Shown: in pieces, positions 40,592 to 53,569 of the stretch
Layout of the letters: each line of letters opens with the position of its first letter
How positions within the stretch are numbered: position 1 is the stretch's first letter
NCBI GenBank assembly: GCA_963989385.1
Contig: OZ022506.1
Span: 23,313,903 to 23,377,902, forward strand
Reading direction: 5' to 3'
Length of the DNA: 64,000 nt
DNA from: Ctena decussata
Lineage: Eukaryota > Mollusca > Bivalvia > Lucinida > Lucinidae
Made by a program: the position numbers and the translations under genes
The notes under the pieces: model-generated
What the model was told of the DNA's origin: nothing
The model's database searches: none
Seen by the model: only the letters and a program-made list of their open reading frames with translations

Positions 40592-41620
40592 CTGAAAAAA
40601 ATAAAATCTACAATGAAAAATTTGCATAGCAGATAAAATTACAAGAACTACGCATCTCTTTCCATTCTGCCATATGTATTTCATAGTGATGGTGGCAAAA
40701 TGCTACAAACTTTTCCCTGACCAACGCTTTACTATACATTTTAATAAGAGTACACCTTAAAGATATGATACACGGTCTTCACGACAGATTCACCCCTTAT
40801 CATAGTCATAAATTAGGTATTAACGCATTCATACGCATTCGAGAAAGAAATGATAACGCGCTGTATACTTATATCTGTCCCAGAAAGGCATGACCGAATC
40901 CTACGGCAGAAGTGACTGACAACTCATTTAGTACAGCACATTGTCATAGCAATTCGACGTTCAAAGTCATAAATACGAGCAAGGGTTATAGTTATACAAC
41001 CATACGAGAACCACACAACCTAAGAACGGTTGACAGAAAACGGTTGCCGATGGATTCAAAGATTTTCCTATTTTACAAGCTATTTCGTTGATGTAAATTC
41101 GTAGCGTCCTACCACGCGAATATATACGGACTTAGTCTAAGATAACAACAAGCTTTAAATTTGAAGTTTTGGTGATATCAGGCTGCTGAATACCAAGCTT
41201 GAAGTTATTTTCTAAGAATGGGTATCGTCGAATTAAATATCTGTGAGCAAACATATCGCGCGCCCATGCTCATGGGCTTCAGATCCGATTTTCAAGTTTA
41301 AGTTTAGAATATATAAATATTATCCAAAAAAAATACAATACAAAGATGTGTCAGAAATGTTGACAGAAGCAGAAATGTGAATCATTTTTTGGCAAAAATG
41401 ACCAGTCACCAAATTTGCGATCGATACATAGTATCACTACGGGAACCAGATCTAGCTCTCTCTGTCACGTCGAATGCATGTTCATGGAATTCAGGACCAC
41501 GTGAGATGCTTGCGCCTCGGGTGATCCCGAGATCCGAGAACATTGAGTGTGATCCGGAGATCTGGAAGCATCGCCGAGTCGTAATACTGGGCGTCAGATC
41601 ATTTTATTGTAAACATGATT
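40592..41620. other. Presumed 5' region of the IAP gene
   Basis: The acceptor at 40,591 implies an upstream non-coding exon somewhere beyond this point. I could not place it or a promoter; no strong TATA or initiator context stands out. Confidence 0.35.
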
Positions 41621-41858
41621 TGAGCCGCGACACGAGAAAGCCAACAAAGTGGTTGTGCGCCCAGCGCAGACTCAGATCAGCATAAGCATCTAACAAGTCT
41701 GATCATAATCTCTGCTAAGCTCTTAATGGGTAGCTAAGGGCCTAAGCTACCTCCTTGCGGACAGTGAAGACTCTGATCAGACTGGGCGAATGCCAAGGCT
41801 GATCTGAGTCTGCGCTGGGCGCACAACCACTTTGTTGGTTTTCTCATGTCGCGGCTCA
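41621..41858. mobile_element. TGAGCC MITE, copy C
   Basis: TGAGCCGCGACACGAGAAAG to CTCATGTCGCGGCTCA, 238 bp, with TT on both sides. The ORF across it is incidental. Confidence 0.85.
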
Positions 41859-41888
41859 TTTGTTTATTTAGCTTCGTTTAAAAGGATA

Positions 41889-42050
41889 CTGAGTTAGCGT
41901 CCCGGGTTCGATTTCGGCTGCAAGCGGAAAGGTCCGTAAACGGAGTTCAATTGCACTTCGGCTTTCAATATTATCTTTCCGGCATCCTGGTGTACTAAAA
42001 TACTGTTGAAAATGACGCAAACTCGAAAGTCACTCATATGTCCCTTCAGA
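41889..42050 (+). mobile_element. SINE fragment S5
   Basis: Starts within a B box (CCGGGTTCGATTTC) and CTGCAAGCGG, then a central TTGCACTTCGGCTTTCAATAT domain and a 3' ACTAAAATACTGTTGAAAATG domain as in the other SINEs. The A-box half is missing. Confidence 0.6.
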
Positions 42051-43789
42051 GGGTACTGATAAATATACTCGAGGACGCCCCACCCCAAACTGAGATGTAT
42101 TTTAGTAATTCCACTTTTCAAGCTATTGAATATGACTAGGTTTTATTAGAAATTGTGAAACTAATTAAGGAAAAGAAATTGCAGGAATTTATCTCATGCG
42201 TGACGACCTTTGCACTAAACCGGTCAACGTCACTTCCCCTTTATTTTATTTAAAATTTCCTGAAGTTACAGCCCTTGAAGTTGATCCCAATCCTGCCGGG
42301 AAAGATATCTTACAGCAAAAACACAAAATTAAAGTCGCCATGTCTGTATGTGCTGTCAGAGAACTTAAAATCGAAAACTGGAACACGCAAATTGGAATCT
42401 CGAAAAAGTGATTTTCTGGAAAATAACGTAATTTGACGATTTACACTTCACATGAACAGTATCCGATAAAAAAATAAACATCTTACAGATTTACTTTCTA
42501 AACATCGTCAACATCAATGGATACTTTGATATCAGCTTCAACCGTCTGTTTATCAGCGCAGTAAATGAAGTCAACTTCAAAGATTTCATTTTTGACTGAG
42601 CCTAAAATTCACATTTTAACTACAAACGGTTCTAGAGTAAACCAATACGAGCCGTAAAATACTGTTTCAGTGAAATTATTGTTGTCGGTTCGAAGTTTAG
42701 TGCCATGTTTTAAATGCCATTATTGCATTCCAAGAGCGTTTGTTTACCTCGCTTCAATTCATATGGCGGAAGACGGGAACCATGCTATACTACGCTAAGC
42801 ATTCGGACGGTTCATTGTAACCGTTTTGGTGAAAATCCCACCTTGATCTCTGTCGAGTGTATTAAACATTTTAAATTCTAATATTGTACTGATGATTACC
42901 TCATGCATTTGATATATATATGCAGTTTTATTTATCATTAGTTTTGTTTTAGCTGAAAATAAAACGAATGCAGCATTTCAATTTACTTCAGGTGAGGCGT
43001 TTTTTAAAGTCTTCGAGTATATTTGGAATGTCGAAACTTTCACTTGGTCTAGTTTCTGGATCCAATTACCAGAAACGCTAGAAGTATTTTTGTAAGCTGT
43101 ATCATTTTGGGCATATAACAACGGAATGTATTTTATCATCTTGCACCGCAATCGGCATTACTCAAAGCTGATTGTATTCCAAATCGTAGTTCGTTAATTA
43201 ACGTTTTAATATTTGTATTTCGAGGCCGTTCAACTAGCAGTCGTCTGAAATTTATGAACAACATCAGCTGAATTGATGCACTAAACAAATTTCGCTCTGC
43301 TAGTGAAGGGGTTCTAAAGTCAAACTCCTCTAGTCAATGTAAGCATACGAGGAATAATTTGTCAATGATATTACCGGAGGCAATTCTAATGAATGGTATT
43401 TGAACATATGAAATACCTGGATCTTGATCCTGTGTGCATTTAGAATTTCTTAATTTTGTACGTCATACATGTAGCGCATTCCAGAGGTCAAGGTCATTAT
43501 ATTCACTCTCGGTAGTGGGTTTGCAAGCCAAGTCTGACCAGTTATAACAATTTTTTCCTTTTTCCCGATTTTTGCTCTGATGTACGTTTCACTTGGACTA
43601 ATGTTAATATATGAGACGCTGATTTTGTGTACGGTTGTACCTGCATGCGTAAGTGCATGCATACGTTTAAATAGTTTTTAGATTGTACCGGATCCTTGTG
43701 TGACTCTTGCATAGGTTAATGTGCGGAGTATATAAACAGGTTTTAAACTTCGATGGAACTTTAAATTATTTTAACGCCACAGGTAAATG
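42051..43789. other. Intergenic, nothing recognised
   Basis: A 71-codon ORF at 42,196-42,411 and an ATGGCGGAAG start-like context near 42,763 were examined; neither leads to a recognisable gene. Confidence 0.45.
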
Positions 43790-43942
43790 AGTGATTAAAC
43801 TCGAGTATAACGTCCCACCAACATCAAGGTCAAACGTAGACTTGGCCTGGGTTTAATTATTCATCCGAAAGACCGGGGAATTGAACCTGCGATCCCTAGA
43901 TTGGTAGTTTTGCGCCTTGCCCACTACACAATGATCGCTCCT
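43790..43942 (-). mobile_element. tRNA-derived SINE of a second head type
   Basis: On the minus strand: near-A box TTGTGTAGTGG (43,921-43,931), B box GGTTCAATTCC (43,877-43,887), preceded by GGAGCGATCA. The body continues through CCGGTCTTTCGGATG toward GGGACGTTATACTCGAG. Spacing of the boxes fits a tRNA-like Pol III promoter. 3' end uncertain. Confidence 0.55.
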
Positions 43943-43965
43943 AACACACAAGTTATTGTGAAGTA

Positions 43966-44130
43966 ATAGATATATCCATTCTTTTTTAGATGTATCAGTA
44001 GATATCAGTACTGATTGTTAGGTGTGCAGGATAATGGACGAGCCCTTTAGGGCGAGTTCAATTATCCTGTACATCTATCAATCAATACTGATATTTACTA
44101 ATACATTTCAAAAAGAAATGGATATATCTG
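43966..44130. mobile_element. Foldback FB7
   Basis: Arms of about 78 bp, roughly 80 percent complementary: ATAGATATATCCATTC...TGCAGGATAAT against ATTATCCTGTACATC...AAATGGATATATCT, with GAGCCCTTTAGGGCGAG at the centre. Confidence 0.75.
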
Positions 44131-45692
44131 TTTTAATCCACAGCTTTATTGAACAAATTATTAAACCAATTAAAAATATATTTCATCTTTATTTATTTTA
44201 TCGAATTCAACCTGCCCCACCTTGTCTGGAAAATGAACATTCCTGTCTGATGCAATAAGGTCATCAGTTGCCTGACCAATCAGAAACGGCTTGAGTGATT
44301 AGAGGGAAATTTGAATCAAAATGTTTGTCTCATTTTAAGGTTGTACACAGGAGAGGAAAGACCAGAAAATTGGGCTGCAGTTTAAACAAGTTTTGTTGGG
44401 TAAGCTTTGCTGTTCTATTTAATCACAAACAAAATGTTTGTTCAGGGTATTCATTAATCTCATGTTGTTTGGGTTATTTCAGTCACGTATGTTTTAGTGC
44501 TTTTTCTATTACCAGGTATACTGTTTATCGCCCCATCAGAACCCATAACATAGAGGTTTTTTTTCAACTAAAACAAATGTTTTGCTACTGAAATTACCTC
44601 GCTGGCGTGCCTTTTTATATGGATTACCAACAAGTTTCAGTGCTTAATTTTAACATTTTTCTACTAAAACTTAAGTTATAGGGACTCACCTAATTGATTG
44701 GGTAACCACAACATATGTTTTAAGATATATGGGTACACATCAAAGTTGTTATTCCATTTATGCAAAAGGAACAAATTGTTTCTGTGGATGATGTAGCTCT
44801 TCCCAGTAGTCTACTCTTAAAGGAAAGAATTTGCTCCTAAAGGAGCAATGAGTAAATTCCTGCTTTCAAGAGTTGTCCCCCATTGAGAAGGGAGGCAGAA
44901 ATGAAAATTGAAGAGTTGCTTACCCAAAGTTTATTGTGACCTTAATTCAGTGCTCATTTTCTGAACAAGAAGTTGGTAACCATCAATAACCTCTGAGGTG
45001 AATTGAATGCAATCATATGATTTAATGGCTTATTTTCATATAACATATGTTGTGGAGACTCATTTAAGCGAGGGGAGTCAAATGAATACCCTTAACAAAT
45101 ATTTCTGTGGCCAAAGGGAAAACAGCAGATTTTACTGATACAGAAGATTGTTTAATTGCAGCTCTGTAATGTTTGGTCTATTCAAAACTGTACATGATAA
45201 CTGTACATGATAATAGTATATGATAACTGTACAGTTATCAGCATTTCTCAGTACTGGCAACGTCAAAGAAAAGTACTGTTAGCTGTGGATTAAGACAAGT
45301 ATTAACGCACATGATCACAAATTAATGACACCGCACCATTAAGAAAAGAAACATTTTAATAACATAGAAATAAGCATAAAACTCATCTTCCTATATCCAT
45401 AGCACTTTTTCGAAAACCGTAAGGATAATAACAGTATGCAGTTTCCTACAGTAAAAGTGTAATAATATGTTTAAAACACATTTTATTTCAGTTCCTTATT
45501 CACAGGTGCTTTTTGTAAATGAATGTATAATAAAGTGACATAATACTATACTGCTTACAAAAAGTAGGGAATATTATGGCATAGAAGCGTGTACAAAAAT
45601 TAATAATAATGGCTGGATTAGTTTATTGTTGTATATTGACAGAACTCTATTCAAGTAACAATATTCAACTAAAACAGAAACAGTCAATGCAG
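44131..45692. other. Intergenic with hairpin repeat copy
   Basis: 44,818-44,930 is a good copy of the dispersed hairpin repeat (GAATTTGCTCCTAAAGGAGC). 45,184-45,242 has ACTGTACATGATA repeats that fold back. Nothing else is recognised. Confidence 0.55.
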
Positions 45693-46111
45693 GTCATGTG
45701 ACCTAGAGCAGCACATAAAGGACTATGGGGTCTACACCTCAATTTCACATCGGCAGAGAAAATTCTTTTGGACCCTGAGATTCTGTAAATAATAAAATTC
45801 TCCAATTCTCCATAATTTTCCAAACTGAAAACACCCACTTTGGTAGGCTTTATTGCGATATTTAAGGTGTAGGGCTGTTACAAATGTCACCATATGTGAG
45901 ACAATTGACCACACAATGGTATCTTTTACGGCTATCATTTTCTCCTGTGATAAACCGCATGAAAAAAGTATCTGTATCTTGTTAACTGAAGCATTAGGCG
46001 TCTGGTTTAATAAAGTTTGCATAAAAACTATTAGTCATTGCTGCGTTGGATTCGTGTGAAATTTGGGTGTCGACCCCTTGTCTACTTCCAATTTACTCTA
46101 GGTCACGTGAC
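45693..46111. mobile_element. Inverted-repeat MITE, complete copy
   Basis: Ends GTCATGTGACCTAGAG (45,693-45,708) and CTCTAGGTCACGTGAC (46,096-46,111) are 15/16 complementary; weaker pairing extends further in. 419 bp, no coding capacity. The truncated, oppositely oriented copy is at 1-344. Confidence 0.8.
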
Positions 46112-47235
46112 AAGCTTAATCGTTTCAATATTCATATTGAGGCTCTTTATGAATATTTGTTTTATGAATTATAACAGTTTAATATTCATTCACTTATTTT
46201 CCTTACTTCTGCTGCCTTAAATGTCTTAATATCCCTTACTTATTTTGAGCAGTATATTACAAATGAGTACAGTTCAATACGTCGGTAAAGTAACAACCTA
46301 TTGTTTAACTAAACAATGAATTCTAAAACCACGATTGTTTCTTACAACGATTGAAATTTTATGACCCATGACTAGGTCAATAAAGTGTTCGGTTTGTTCG
46401 GAATGGCTAGATTGTTTCAAATATGCATTCTTTACAACAACAAATTCAATTAAAGGTCACCATTTTCGGAAACAAATGCCGTCGTTTAAAAGAGGGTTAA
46501 CTGTAATAAACATATCAATATCGGACAATACGCTCTAAATGAAATGAGATAACATGCAGTGTCAGAATAAACAATTATCCTAAAAAATTATTCAAACCCT
46601 TAAAATATTGCCAGAGACAGACATTATCACTGAACTGTTAAATGAAGGTCGCAGTGACCTATAAAGGATTTGAGATTATTATAACAGATAGACTTCAGGT
46701 AATAGATCAAATCACTGAACCATGAGATTTAGGTCACTCTGATCTAATTTCATTTTGCGGTCAAACATTGGGGCAGTACTGACTTATTATCCCAAGCTAT
46801 CATTTTCATACATCAAAAAGTATCTTCTCCTAGGTCTTTTTAATACCGTAATTAAATTGCATTGGTAAACTGTTTTCTTAAAGAAAAGAATTCGCTCCTA
46901 GGGAGGCAAATTTTGTCTTTCAAGAGGTGACCGCCTTAGAGAAGGAAAACAAAATGAAAATGGTAGGTTTGCTTTCCCTGAAAATGCAGTCTTTTGCCAC
47001 AAGGCATGCTCAGGTTGAACTTCTATTAATAACCCGCCCCTTTCAGAAACTACTTTGTTTCTTTGTAAAATAGTGCTGATTTTTTAACTATAATAACCGT
47101 TCCTCAATAAACTGTAATATAGGTTATAGTATTGAGCTTGTACTAAATGGATATACTGACTTTGAAACATGGGACACGTTTATTTAAAGCCAAGTTCAAA
47201 TAATAATAAAGCATAAATGTGGTATCAAATCTAAA
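46112..47235. other. Intergenic with hairpin repeat copy
   Basis: 46,868-46,985 is a copy of the dispersed hairpin repeat (AATTCGCTCCTAGGGAGGC). The rest is unremarkable. Confidence 0.5.
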
Positions 47236-47990
47236 TAGATTTTAAGAGTCATTCTCTGGAAGCACCAAAATCAGGTGAAAATGACATGTCTCAGATTTTT
47301 ACGACACTCAGTGTCTGTTTTGCTTATGTGAAGAGATGAACAGAAATAAAAAGTTTTTCTTCGATCGAACTATCCGTTGCCATGGCAACCAGGATTTTCT
47401 GTTTTTCAACCTAATCTGGTTATTTTTCAAATGAAAAATGCAAGATTTGACTCCAAATGTTCTGTTTGTAATTCACAAAAAATGGTATTGATACTTACAT
47501 TTTACAAGAGAACCATGTAAGTGCTGCTTACAAATACAGAAAAGTTTCTTCATATTGCTATGGTCAAGCAGTCAGTGACCTTGACTTCCACCTTGTAAGG
47601 CGTCTATTTCCAAACATAAAAAATCAGCAAATTTTTAAGACGTTTTACTAAAAAATGCGGCTATAGATTTTTTTCTTTCTCTTGGTGCAGAAAGTACAAA
47701 GCCTAGTTGTTGATATATCAAAAATTGGAGATGGTATATATTTTAAATTGAAAATATTTTTCTTGGAATTTAGTCGCCGTCAGAGAAATCAGAAGGAACT
47801 TTCATAATTGAAATTCTGAGATAAAATATAATATCTTAAACATTTTCAAGAAATATGAGCCAAAATACAAGTTGATGCATGATTAACGAGTGAAGAAAAC
47901 TACAAAGAGAGTTATCACCCTCAAAAATACGTCAGTACCCTACAATTTAGGGTTAAATTACTCCACCCACTTCCTTTCAATGCAAAACCA
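47236..47990 (+). repeat. Left arm of a large inverted repeat
   Basis: Begins ATAGATTTTAAGAGTCATTC and matches the reverse complement of 53,570-54,338 over about 750 bp (landmarks CCATGGCAAC, CATGTAAGTGCTG, AATGCGGCTATAGATTTTTT, AAATTGGAGATGG, CCACCCAC). Identity by eye is roughly 70-80 percent with indels. The enclosed 5.6 kb is array DNA. Confidence 0.8.
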
Positions 47991-48258
47991 AATTAAAAGT
48001 TGCATGCTACAATGAATAGATCTCAGTCTTTGCTGATTTTGAATGGTCTAGGGGGCTTCTACAAGCTCATTATTTCTGTCGTCTTTATTTTTTTCATAAT
48101 GTTCCCACAGTGGTTGGTGGGTGGCGGCTGGATGGGGGACATTTTTTTTGGTGCGGATCCCATCAGCGTCTGCGTAGCCCTTGCCTGCACTATTTGTCCT
48201 GTAGGAATAAATGGATCATGATAATACTTGCATGCATACATAATTGGGTAGGGGTAAA

Positions 48259-50200
48259 GGACTGATTAGATTTTGTTGACCTTGACCCTATTTTCAAGGT
48301 CACAGAAGGTCAACGAATGATGAAAAATGTTTTTTCTGCACCGTATCTCCTAAATGGATAAATTGATTTTTACCAGACTCGCATAAATATATCATCGTGA
48401 AATGGAAAAGAACTGGCTAGATTTTGCTGACGTTGACCTTATTTTCAAGGTCACGGGAGGTCACTGAGTGCTGAAAAAAAATAGCTTGTCAGCACGATAT
48501 TTTCTGAATGGATAGATGGATTTAAAGCAAACCTGCACATATATATCACTCTGAAATGAAAAAGAACTGATTAGATTTTTGTGACATTGACCCTACTTTC
48601 AAGGTCACAGAGGTCAGAAATGTTGCAAAATTGTTTGTCTGAACCATATCTCCTGAATAAATGGATGGATTTTTACCAAACTTGCATAAACATATCACTG
48701 GGAGATGGAAAAGAAACTGATAAGATTTTGGTAACCTTGGTCTCATTTTCGAGGTCACAGGAGGTTGTAGCGTGTTGAAATATGGCTTGTCTGCATGATA
48801 ACTCCTAACAGGATTGATGGAATATGACGAAACATAGACAAGTTTATAATCGGGAGGTGGAAAAGTACTGATTAGATGGTGGTGACCTGGACCCAAATTT
48901 CAAGATTTACAAGAGATCCCTACTTTGCAATATTTAGGGAAAATGATACAGCTGAGAAAGGATAGGAGGGGGGTCATCTGTTTTTGTAAAAAAAAAACAT
49001 TTCTAGTTTATTTTATTGATATCGTAGTAACCATGGCAACCAATACTCTATCACTAGTCTGTTTTTGTTGGAAACGAATATTTAAAATGGATGGATGGGT
49101 GACTTGCGATCTTACGTCCTTTTCAACAGTATTTCAGTTATATCAGAACGATGGGTCGGTGCTAATGAAAGACTGTGTGCAATGGAACCCAGTTTACGGT
49201 AGGAAAAATTCTCGCCTCAAGCAGGTTTCGAACCCATTCCGCTACTTCAGTTGGCCAGCGCTTAACCCACTGAGCTACCGGGGCTCCTGGATATTTAAAA
49301 ACATTCAAATTTAGTTGAAAAGTGTTGATTGTGATTTTCTATCTATGTATACACCTTCTATTGGCCAAATAAGTCTCATCTTGGACAATAATTCGGTATA
49401 TTTTAGTTGCTATGGATACATTCAGATGTTCCATCAAAACAGCATATGACAATCTGAGTGCATCTGGTAGCAAGCAAATAGAGGACATAAAATGAGCAGA
49501 AATACATTTAAATATTTTATAATGGAGAAGAAAATTTGCTTATATATTCATCATCTTGATAAACATATTTATGTCCCCCACCATTGGGGGGAGGAGGGGG
49601 GGAGGAAGAAAGGGAAGGCGGGTATGTTGTTTTGGTACAGATCCCGCCTGCATTGGTGTCAGTGTCTGTGTGTCAGTATAACTTCATGTCTGCACTGCCT
49701 GAAGGGTTAAATGTATTTTCACCAAACTTGCAAAGATACATCTTTGGGTGTGGAAAAGGAGCTGATTAGATTTTGGTGACGTTGGCACCATTTCAAGGTC
49801 ATAGGAGGTATCTAAATGGCTTGTTGGCGCCATATGTATTGAAGAGGTGGATAGATTTAGATCAAACTTGCACAAATATATCACAGGGAAGTGGAATAGA
49901 ACTGAAAAAAGTTAGTGACCTTGGCCATATTTTCAGGTCACAGGAGGTCAAAAACAGTGAAAATGGTTTGTATGCACCATATCTTCTGAATGGATTTATA
50001 AATTTTGATCAAACTTGGTATATTATAAGGAGGTGGGGAAATACTGTTAGACTTAGGTGATATTGACCTTATATTCAAGGTCACGTGAGGATTTACAGTG
50101 TTAAAAATGGCTTGCTTGCACCATATCTCCGGAATGAACAGATCGAGTGTGACCAAGCTTACACAGACACACCATTGGAACATGCGAAAGAATTAATTAG
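48259..50200 (+). repeat. Tandem array, ~150-bp units, TCAAGGTCA-rich
   Basis: Units near 48,259, 48,415, 48,565, 48,715, 48,865, then after an interruption (48,925-49,735) near 49,765, 49,905 and 50,050. Landmarks: GACTGATTAGATTTTG-like, GTGACCTTGACCC, TTTCAAGGTCACAGGAGGTC, ACCATATCTCCTGAATGGAT, CAAACTTGCATAAATATATC. The interruption contains a SINE. A degenerate further unit is at about 52,690-52,870. Confidence 0.8.
49088..49290 (-). mobile_element. tRNA-derived SINE S2, well preserved
   Basis: Minus strand: perfect A box TAGCTCAGTGG (49,267-49,277) and B box GGTTCGAAACC (49,224-49,234), a central TTGCACACAGTCTTTCATTAG domain, an ACTGAAATACTGTTGAAAAG 3' domain and a CATCC-repeat tail at 49,088-49,098. 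ATATTTAAAA occurs at 49,078-49,087 and 49,291-49,300, an exact 10-bp target duplication. It is a SINE, not a working tRNA gene: there is no acceptor stem or complete cloverleaf. Confidence 0.9.
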
Positions 50201-50384
50201 ATGGTTGTCCAGGGACAACTTGTCGAGCCCACTGTTTGCTTTAGTGACCTGTGAGTTTGTCAAGGCTAACTGCTTCATTTACTTATTAGAAAGAAGCCAA
50301 ACAATCATATATCATGATATAGCATATTTCTTTTATTTTCTTATGAAGGAAAACAAGTGGAACAATGGCCATGACAAGCACACA

Positions 50385-51165
50385 TTATGACCATTTTATT
50401 ATTTGACCTTGAAGTGTGACCTTGACCTTGGACCAACCTGAACAAACATTTCTAAACGTCAAGGAGAACAATTGTGCCAAATTATTTAGAAATTCATGCA
50501 TAACTGTATAAATTATATGGCCCGGACAAGCTCAGTTTATGACATTTTTTTATTGTTTGACCTTCAAGTGTGACCTTGACCTTGGACCTACCTTAATAAA
50601 TTCCACATGACACTTCTACTCATCAAGGAAAACAATTGTGCCAAACTGTCTTGAAATTGATCCATAAATGTAGAAGTAATGGCCAGGACAAGCCCTATTT
50701 ATGACTATTTTTATCATTTGACTTTCAAGTGTAACCTTGACCTTGGATATACCGGCAGATGTATCAGATGGTACTTGAACTCATCGAGGAGAACAACTGT
50801 GCGGGTTTTTTTAAATCCATGCATAAATGTAGCTGTTATGGCCCGGACAAGCTCAATTTATGACAATTTTTATCATTTGACCTTCGAATGAGACCTTGAC
50901 CTAGGCCCTACCTGACCGAACGTTCCACATGGCACTTCTACTTATAAAGGAGAACACTTGTGCCAAATTATTTTGAAATCCATCTATAAATGTAGAAGTA
51001 ATGGCTCGGACAAGCTCAATTTACGACCATTTTACCATTTGACCTTTAAGTGTGACCTTGACCTTGGACCTACCTCAACGAATGTTTCAAATAGCACTTC
51101 TGCTCATCAAGAAGAACAACTGTGCACAATTATTTTGAAATCTATCAATAAATATAGACGTTTTA
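50385..51165 (+). repeat. Tandem array, ~155-160-bp units
   Basis: Five units start near 50,385, 50,540, 50,700, 50,860 and 51,022. Shared landmarks: ATTTGACCTTCAAGTGTGAC, CTTGACCTTGGACCTACC, AGGAGAACAATTGTGCCAAA, TAATGGCCCGGACAAGCTCA. Confidence 0.85.
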
Positions 51166-51351
51166 AAGGTCCCAGGAAGTCATAGAAAGCTGCTAAATGG
51201 ATTGTTTGTTTTTATTTCTGTTTTTGGAGGTCAGAGGTGGTCTTAAAATGTTTAAGAATTGGCTTATTTATACCCTATATTACGAAGCAGTTGTTGGAAT
51301 TATGCTAAACTAGCCCTAAATTAGCATTTGGAGAAGATTCATAGCTGATTA

Positions 51352-52672
51352 TTAGGGCCCCGCCAGACGAAGTAATTTGTAATTTTGTAATTTTTGGGTA
51401 CGGTAATCGTGTCCGCTCCATAACTCTGAAACTCTTTATGATATTTTCATGAAACTTGGTACAAATGTAAAACAGCATCAGACAATACATGTATGCCGAG
51501 AGAAAGAACCACAACTCCACCTACATTGTTTGCTGAAATATGCCCCTTTGTAATTTTTGGTACGGAAATCGTGTCTGCTATATAACTTTGAAACTGTTTG
51601 AGATATTTTCACGAAACTTGGTACAAACGTAAAGCATTATCAGACGATGTGCAGAGAATAAAAAGTGTAACTCATTCTACATTTTTCACTGAATTATGCC
51701 CCTTTGTAATTTCAGTACGGAAATTGTGTCTGCTCTATAACTCTAAAACCGTTTTAGATATTTTCACAAAACTTTGTACGAAAGTAAAACATCATCAGGC
51801 CATTTGCAGACAATAAAAACCATAACTCTACCTATGTTTTTACTGCATGATGTCCCTTTGTAATTTTTAGTACGGAAATCTTGTCCGCTCTATAACTTTA
51901 AAACTCTCAAAGATATTTTCATGAAACTATGTATAAATACAAAACATTGTTAGACAATGTGCAGAGAATAAGAACCACAACTCCATCTACTTTTGTACTG
52001 AATTACTTCCTTTTGTAATTTAAAGTATAGACATTTTGCCTGCTATTCAGCTTTTAAACCATCATAGATATATTCTTGGAATTGTGTACAAATATAAAGC
52101 ATTATCAGACGACGGGAAGAGAATTAAAACTGTAACTTCATCTTCATTTTCTACAGAATTATAACCTTTTGTAATTTTCAGTTTACAAATCATTCCACTC
52201 TCTAACTTTAAAACTGTAGAAGATATTTTCTTATAAATTGATACAAATGTAAAGCATCATCAAACAATTTGTAGAGAAAAAGAACCATAACTGCACCTTC
52301 ATTTATGTTAAACAGAATTATATCTCTTTGTAATTTTTGGTATTGAGACCTTGTCCAATCTATAACTTTTAAGCCTTTGAAGATATTTTCACAAAACTTG
52401 GTACAAATATAAAGCATCATCAGAATATCTGAAGGTGTTCAGAATGCAAGAATGGTAACTCCAGTGTCCTGCTTTACAGAGTTGTTGCCTTTGTTTTAAT
52501 CAGTCATGATTTTGTTTGTTGCCCATATCTTAATTATTCTACCAGAGGCTTAATTCCAAACAACATGAAGCAACAACATGGTAACAGAAAGCTGTTATTG
52601 TATTTTCTGGTCAGGGACATACGACTAAAATTCCACCAACAGTCTTATAAAGGCGGGGCCCTGTTAGTTACC
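51352..52672 (-). repeat. Tandem-array element (GGAGCGGACA family), inverted
   Basis: Bounded by AGGGCCCCGCCAGACGAAGT and GGCGGGGCCCT, it holds about seven units of 155-160 bp (AATCGTGTCCGCTCTATAAC, ATTTTCATGAAACTTGG, AATTATGCCCCTTTGTAATT). Same family and same terminal GGGCCCCGCC hairpin as 61,080-61,938, opposite orientation. No microsatellite remains here. Confidence 0.8.
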
Positions 52673-53569
52673 ATGTTTATAGTTAGGTTTTGGTGACTTT
52701 GAGTCTTTGACCCGATTTTTAAGGGTCATTTGTTGATTTGACCTGAAAAACGAAGATGTATCTTGAACCAGTAGATTCATTTTTACCAAACTTGCAAAGA
52801 TCAACCTTTTAGGCAAGACAAAGACTTAGAATTTGGCGACCTTGATGCCATTTTCAAGGTCACAGGAGTATTTTGTCGAAACCGCTTGCCGTAAGCGAGG
52901 CAGTCGACAAAACTTCAGTTTGGTATATATGCATTCATGCCTCCATCCAGAACTTTTACAAAAACAAAGGACAGTAGGCAAGAAAGCTTATGCAGACCAG
53001 ACATGTGATGAGCAACTTTAAAACAAGTGTACCAGGTGCTATTTTATCATCAAAACTCATAGTATGTAACTTATGAATTCGTTGTATAACTAAATGAGGT
53101 GGGTGGGGTAACTCACCCCCTAGATATACAGATTAAACATATTAATGAACGCAAAAATTTTAACATTGTGTGTGTGGTTTATTTCTTCTCCAATGCATGT
53201 ATCTACCTCTATTTATGCTCAGTTGCTGTTCTTTCTCTACATACACGCAGATCGCCTAATTTCTTTGTGGAAGGAATGAGTGTTTTTTGTCATAGCAACT
53301 ATAAAAATACTGATTTATCGTATATTATTTAACAAAATCAACACTTAGAATGCGTATCCTTATGTAAAAAGTAAATAACAAAAAGAATGTTTCATCAGCA
53401 TTGAAACGATTTCCTGTAAATATCCGTGTAAATGAACACTGACCCGTAATAGAATAATAGTTACCATGGTTACCAAATGATAAACAAAGTAAAACCAATG
53501 ACAGCAAACATGTGGTGATCTTTTAAAAATGTTTCAGTTTACTCACAATTATGGAAACTTGAGATATTT
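52673..53569. other. Degenerate array unit and duplicated arm part
   Basis: 52,690-52,870 is a weak unit of the 150-bp array (CTTGATGCCATTTTCAAGGT). 53,090-53,230 (GGGTGGGGTAACTCACCCC...) is a second copy of part of the right arm at 53,600-53,730. Confidence 0.55.

Noticed and set aside
41377..41685. 102-codon ORF on the plus strand
   Set aside because: The second half is MITE terminal sequence also translated at 758-1,063 and 59,440-59,712.
42196..42411. 71-codon ORF with acceptable codon look
   Set aside because: No splice signals, partner exons or known motif; too short to support.
49224..49290. Possible tRNA gene on the minus strand
   Set aside because: A and B boxes are perfect, but there is no acceptor stem or full cloverleaf, and a SINE body, tail and target duplication surround it.
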